Assembly (NCBI GenBank): GCA_035759925.1
Contig: DASTTY010000018.1
Span: forward strand, 1-14,847
Direction: 5' to 3'
DNA length: 14,847 nucleotides
DNA from: RHKX01 sp035759925
GTDB taxonomy: Bacteria; Actinomycetota; Thermoleophilia; Solirubrobacterales; 70-9
The translations under genes and the position numbers were made by a program. Positions 12,583-14,847 of this stretch are shown piece after piece; position 1 is the stretch's first letter; each line of letters begins with the position of its first letter. The notes below the pieces were generated by a model that saw only the letters and a program-made list of their open reading frames with translations, had not been told where the DNA came from and did no database searches.

Positions 12583-13950
12583 TTGCGTCGCCGCTTCGAC
12601 CTGACGCGACCGGAGCTCGGCTCCGGGATCGCGGCGATCATGCGCGAAGCGGGGGTTCCCGACGGGTTCCCCGCAGCGGTGCTCGAGGAGGCGGACCGGG
12701 CCAGCGCGTCCGGTGAGCGGATCCGCTCGGAGCTGCCGTTCGTGACGATCGACCCGCCCGGCTCACGGGACCTCGACCAGGCCCTTCACATCGAGCGCCG
12801 CGGGCGCGGCTACCGGGTCAGCTACGCGATCGCCGACGTCGGCGGGCTCGTCCGGGCCGCGACGCCGCTCGACGCCGAGGCGCGTGCGCGCGGCGTGACG
12901 GTCTATGCGCCGGACGCGAAGGCGCCGCTCTACCCGCCGGCGCTCTCCGAGGGCTCCGGCAGCCTGCTGCCGGGCCAGCGCCGCCCCGCCGTCCTCTGGA
13001 CGATCGACCTCGACGCCGACGGCAGGCAACGGAGCGCGTCGGTCGCCCGGGCAGAGGTGCAGAGCGCCGCCCAACACACCTACGCGGACCTGCCCGCCGA
13101 TCTCGGCGCGCTGCTCGCCGAGATCGGCGATCTGCGCGCGGCGATCGAGCGCAAGCGCGGCGGCGTCAGCCTGCGGCTGCCCGAGCAGGAGGTCGTCTCC
13201 GACGGTGCCGGTGGCTGGACGATTGCCTACCGGGCGCCGCTTGCCGCCGAGGACCACAACGCCCAGATCTCGCTGCTGACCGGGATGGCCGCCGCCGAGC
13301 TGATGCTTGCGGCGGGCTACGGGATCCTCCGCGTCCAGCCGCCGCCCGACGAGCGGGCGATGGGGAGGTTCAGGCTCCAGGCACGGGCGCTCGGCGTCGA
13401 ATGGCCGGCCGGCCGCTCCTATCCGGAGCTGATCCGGTCGCTCGACCCGGCGCAACCGCGCCAGGCGGCGCTGCTTCAGGAGGCGGCCGGGATCGGCCGC
13501 GGCGCCGGCTACGAGGCGTTCGACGGAGCCCCTCCGAAGCAGCGGACCCACTTCTCGATCGCCGCCGACTACGCGCACGCCACCGCGCCGCTGCGGCGCC
13601 TTCAGGACCGCTGGGTCTCGGAGTGCTGCCTGGCGGCGTCGGCCGGCACCGAGCCCCCGGGCTGGGTTCGCGAGGGCCTCGCCGCCCTACCGGAGCAGAT
13701 GCAGGAGGGCGACCACCGGGCGTCGGTCGTCGAGCGCGGCGTCGTCGACCTCGTCGAGGCAGCGATCCTCGCCGGCCGCGAGGGCGAGCGCTTCACGGGG
13801 ATCGTCATCGACGAGCGCGTCGTCCAGCTCGCCGAGCCCGCCGTCCGCGCGCCGGTCGCGGGCGACTGCCCCGATCCCGGCGTCGAGGTCGAGGTGCGCC
13901 TCGCCGCGGCTGATCCCGCCGCTCGCACCGTCCGCTTCGACGTGGTCTGA
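12583..13950 (+). CDS. RNB-domain ribonuclease (RNase II/R family), compact form
   Basis: 455 residues from TTG 12583. This is a 3'-5' exoribonuclease domain of the RNase II/R superfamily. The metal site is IDPPGSRDLDQAL with D57, D63 and D65. The fourth position, Asp210 in E. coli RNase II, is Gln66 here; the Asp equivalent to catalytic D209 (D65) is kept. The C-terminal active-site block ADYAHATAPLRRLQDRW (D329 to W345) carries the conserved arginines. Only a short tail follows; there are no clear N-terminal cold-shock domains or full S1 domain, so it is far shorter than RNase II (about 640 residues) or RNase R (about 800). Compact RNB proteins like this are common in actinobacteria. Nine nt separate it from the fadD stop. 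No strong Shine-Dalgarno precedes the TTG, so coupling is likely. The next ATG, at residue 20, is an alternative start. Confidence 0.87.
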   Translation: MRRRFDLTRPELGSGIAAIMREAGVPDGFPAAVLEEADRASASGERIRSELPFVTIDPPGSRDLDQALHIERRGRGYRVSYAIADVGGLVRAATPLDAEARARGVTVYAPDAKAPLYPPALSEGSGSLLPGQRRPAVLWTIDLDADGRQRSASVARAEVQSAAQHTYADLPADLGALLAEIGDLRAAIERKRGGVSLRLPEQEVVSDGAGGWTIAYRAPLAAEDHNAQISLLTGMAAAELMLAAGYGILRVQPPPDERAMGRFRLQARALGVEWPAGRSYPELIRSLDPAQPRQAALLQEAAGIGRGAGYEAFDGAPPKQRTHFSIAADYAHATAPLRRLQDRWVSECCLAASAGTEPPGWVREGLAALPEQMQEGDHRASVVERGVVDLVEAAILAGREGERFTGIVIDERVVQLAEPAVRAPVAGDCPDPGVEVEVRLAAADPAARTVRFDVV

Positions 13951-13957
13951 CTCGCGG

Positions 13958-14847
13958 ATGACGCCGAGCAACGAGATCGAGACCGCCGCCGAGCTCGCCG
14001 TCGCGGTCGAGGCGGGCGAGCCGCTCAGCGATGCCGTCGTCCAGGGCGTCGACCTCGGCGAGGTCGCAGTCGACTGGTCTCGTGTCGACGTCGCCGGCGC
14101 CTTCTTCCTCGGCTGCGACATCCCCGATGCCGAGATGGCGCTGACGCTGCAGCGCGGCGGCGCGATCGTCGTCCCCGGGCTCGGCGAGGGCGAGCGTCCG
14201 TTCCGGATCTATCCGTCGCGGCTCTACAGCTACGAGGACCTCGTCGCTACCGGCATGGACTCCGCGGTCCGTAGCTACTTCGAGAGCTCGCGGAGCCGCA
14301 GCGGCGATCCCGATCCCGACCACCCGGTCGAGGCGGTGGCGCAGCGCCTCCACGACACGGCCATGACCGACGCGATCTGGGACCTCGTCAGGCCCGCCGG
14401 CGAGCGGCCGCTGCGGGTCGCCGGGATCATGGGCGGCCACGCCGTTCGTCGCGACGACGCGAGCTATCGCGCGGTGACGGAGATCGGCTACCGGCTGACC
14501 GAAGCGGGGCTGATGGTCGTGACCGGCGGCGGCCCCGGGATCATGGAGGCGGGCAACCTCGGCGCCTTTTTGACCCGGAGCGGCGAACGCGGTGTCATCG
14601 ACCGCGCGCTCGATGTCCTCGCGGCGGCGCCGAGCGTCGAGAATCCCGGCTACGGCGATCGGGCCGACGAGGTGCACGCCGAGCACGCCGGCGGACCCGG
14701 GGGGAGGAGCCTCGCGATCCCGACCTGGCTCTACGGCCACGAGCCGGTCGGCCGCTTCGCCTCCCACATCGCCAAGTACTTCGCGAACTCGATCCGCGAG
14801 GACGGGCTGCTGCGCGTCGCCGGCGCCGGGATCGTCTTCTCGCCCGG
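13958..14847 (+). CDS. LOG-like Rossmann-fold nucleotide-binding protein (partial)
   Basis: 296 codons are visible; the frame is open to the window edge, so the C-terminus is missing. The recognisable part is a Rossmann-fold domain from about residue 153: RVAGIMGGHAVRRDD (H161), then LTEAGLMVVTGGGPGIMEAGNLGAF with GGGPGIMEA at 190-198. This is the nucleotide-binding signature of the LOG / lysine decarboxylase-like family, some of which are cytokinin riboside phosphohydrolases. The roughly 150 residues before it (GAFFLGCDIPDAEM..., RIYPSRLYSYEDL) are not a domain I can name but resemble the N-terminal part of the larger bacterial members. The true substrate is unknown. ATG 13958 lies 7 nt after the ribonuclease stop with no strong ribosome binding site. 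Family assignment is good; biochemical function is not assigned. Confidence 0.82.
   Translation, partial: MTPSNEIETAAELAVAVEAGEPLSDAVVQGVDLGEVAVDWSRVDVAGAFFLGCDIPDAEMALTLQRGGAIVVPGLGEGERPFRIYPSRLYSYEDLVATGMDSAVRSYFESSRSRSGDPDPDHPVEAVAQRLHDTAMTDAIWDLVRPAGERPLRVAGIMGGHAVRRDDASYRAVTEIGYRLTEAGLMVVTGGGPGIMEAGNLGAFLTRSGERGVIDRALDVLAAAPSVENPGYGDRADEVHAEHAGGPGGRSLAIPTWLYGHEPVGRFASHIAKYFANSIREDGLLRVAGAGIVFSP

Overview
This is a GC-rich (mostly around 70% or more), gene-dense chromosomal segment. All genes but one run on the + strand. Gene content and order (carA, carB, pyrD, mihF, gmk, rpoZ, coaBC) are actinobacterial. The actinobacterial mIHF gene, the PyrK/PyrD-B type of dihydroorotate dehydrogenase and the coaBC-dxr-rseP order suggest a deep-branching actinobacterium of the Thermoleophilia/Solirubrobacterales kind. 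That placement is an inference from gene content, not a measured phylogeny.

Layout. Positions 1-5749 hold a pyrimidine operon: the 3' end of carA, carB, pyrK and pyrD. They supply carbamoyl phosphate and then oxidise dihydroorotate to orotate. Positions 5878-8344 hold mihF, gmk, rpoZ and coaBC: a nucleoid protein, GMP kinase, RNA polymerase omega and coenzyme A synthesis. Positions 8391-10678 hold dxr and rseP, overlapping by 4 bases. Positions 10759-14847 hold a long-chain acyl-CoA synthetase, a compact RNB-domain ribonuclease and the first part of a LOG-like Rossmann-fold protein that runs off the window. Several genes (mihF, rpoZ, dxr) have a TANNNT -10 box only 7-10 bases before the start codon, the arrangement expected for leaderless mRNAs.

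The unusual part is in the pyrimidine operon. All three junctions carA|carB, carB|pyrK and pyrK|pyrD hold an array of the heptamer AGAGGAC, built each time as four heptads plus AG (30 nt). None of the later junctions has one. At carA|carB two arrays face each other as a 30-bp inverted repeat with two mismatches. They enclose a small antisense gene for a four-helix-bundle protein of the 23S rRNA intervening-sequence / Avd-like family. At pyrK|pyrD the same arms occur with only a 15-nt spacer, like an element that has lost its gene. At carB|pyrK there is a single arm. The set looks like one family of small elements (full, gene-less, solo arm) living between genes of one operon. In RNA the arms would pair, loop the insert out, and bring the carA stop close to the carB start.

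The remaining gene-free stretches are short (under 130 bases). Their contents are described under the individual features.
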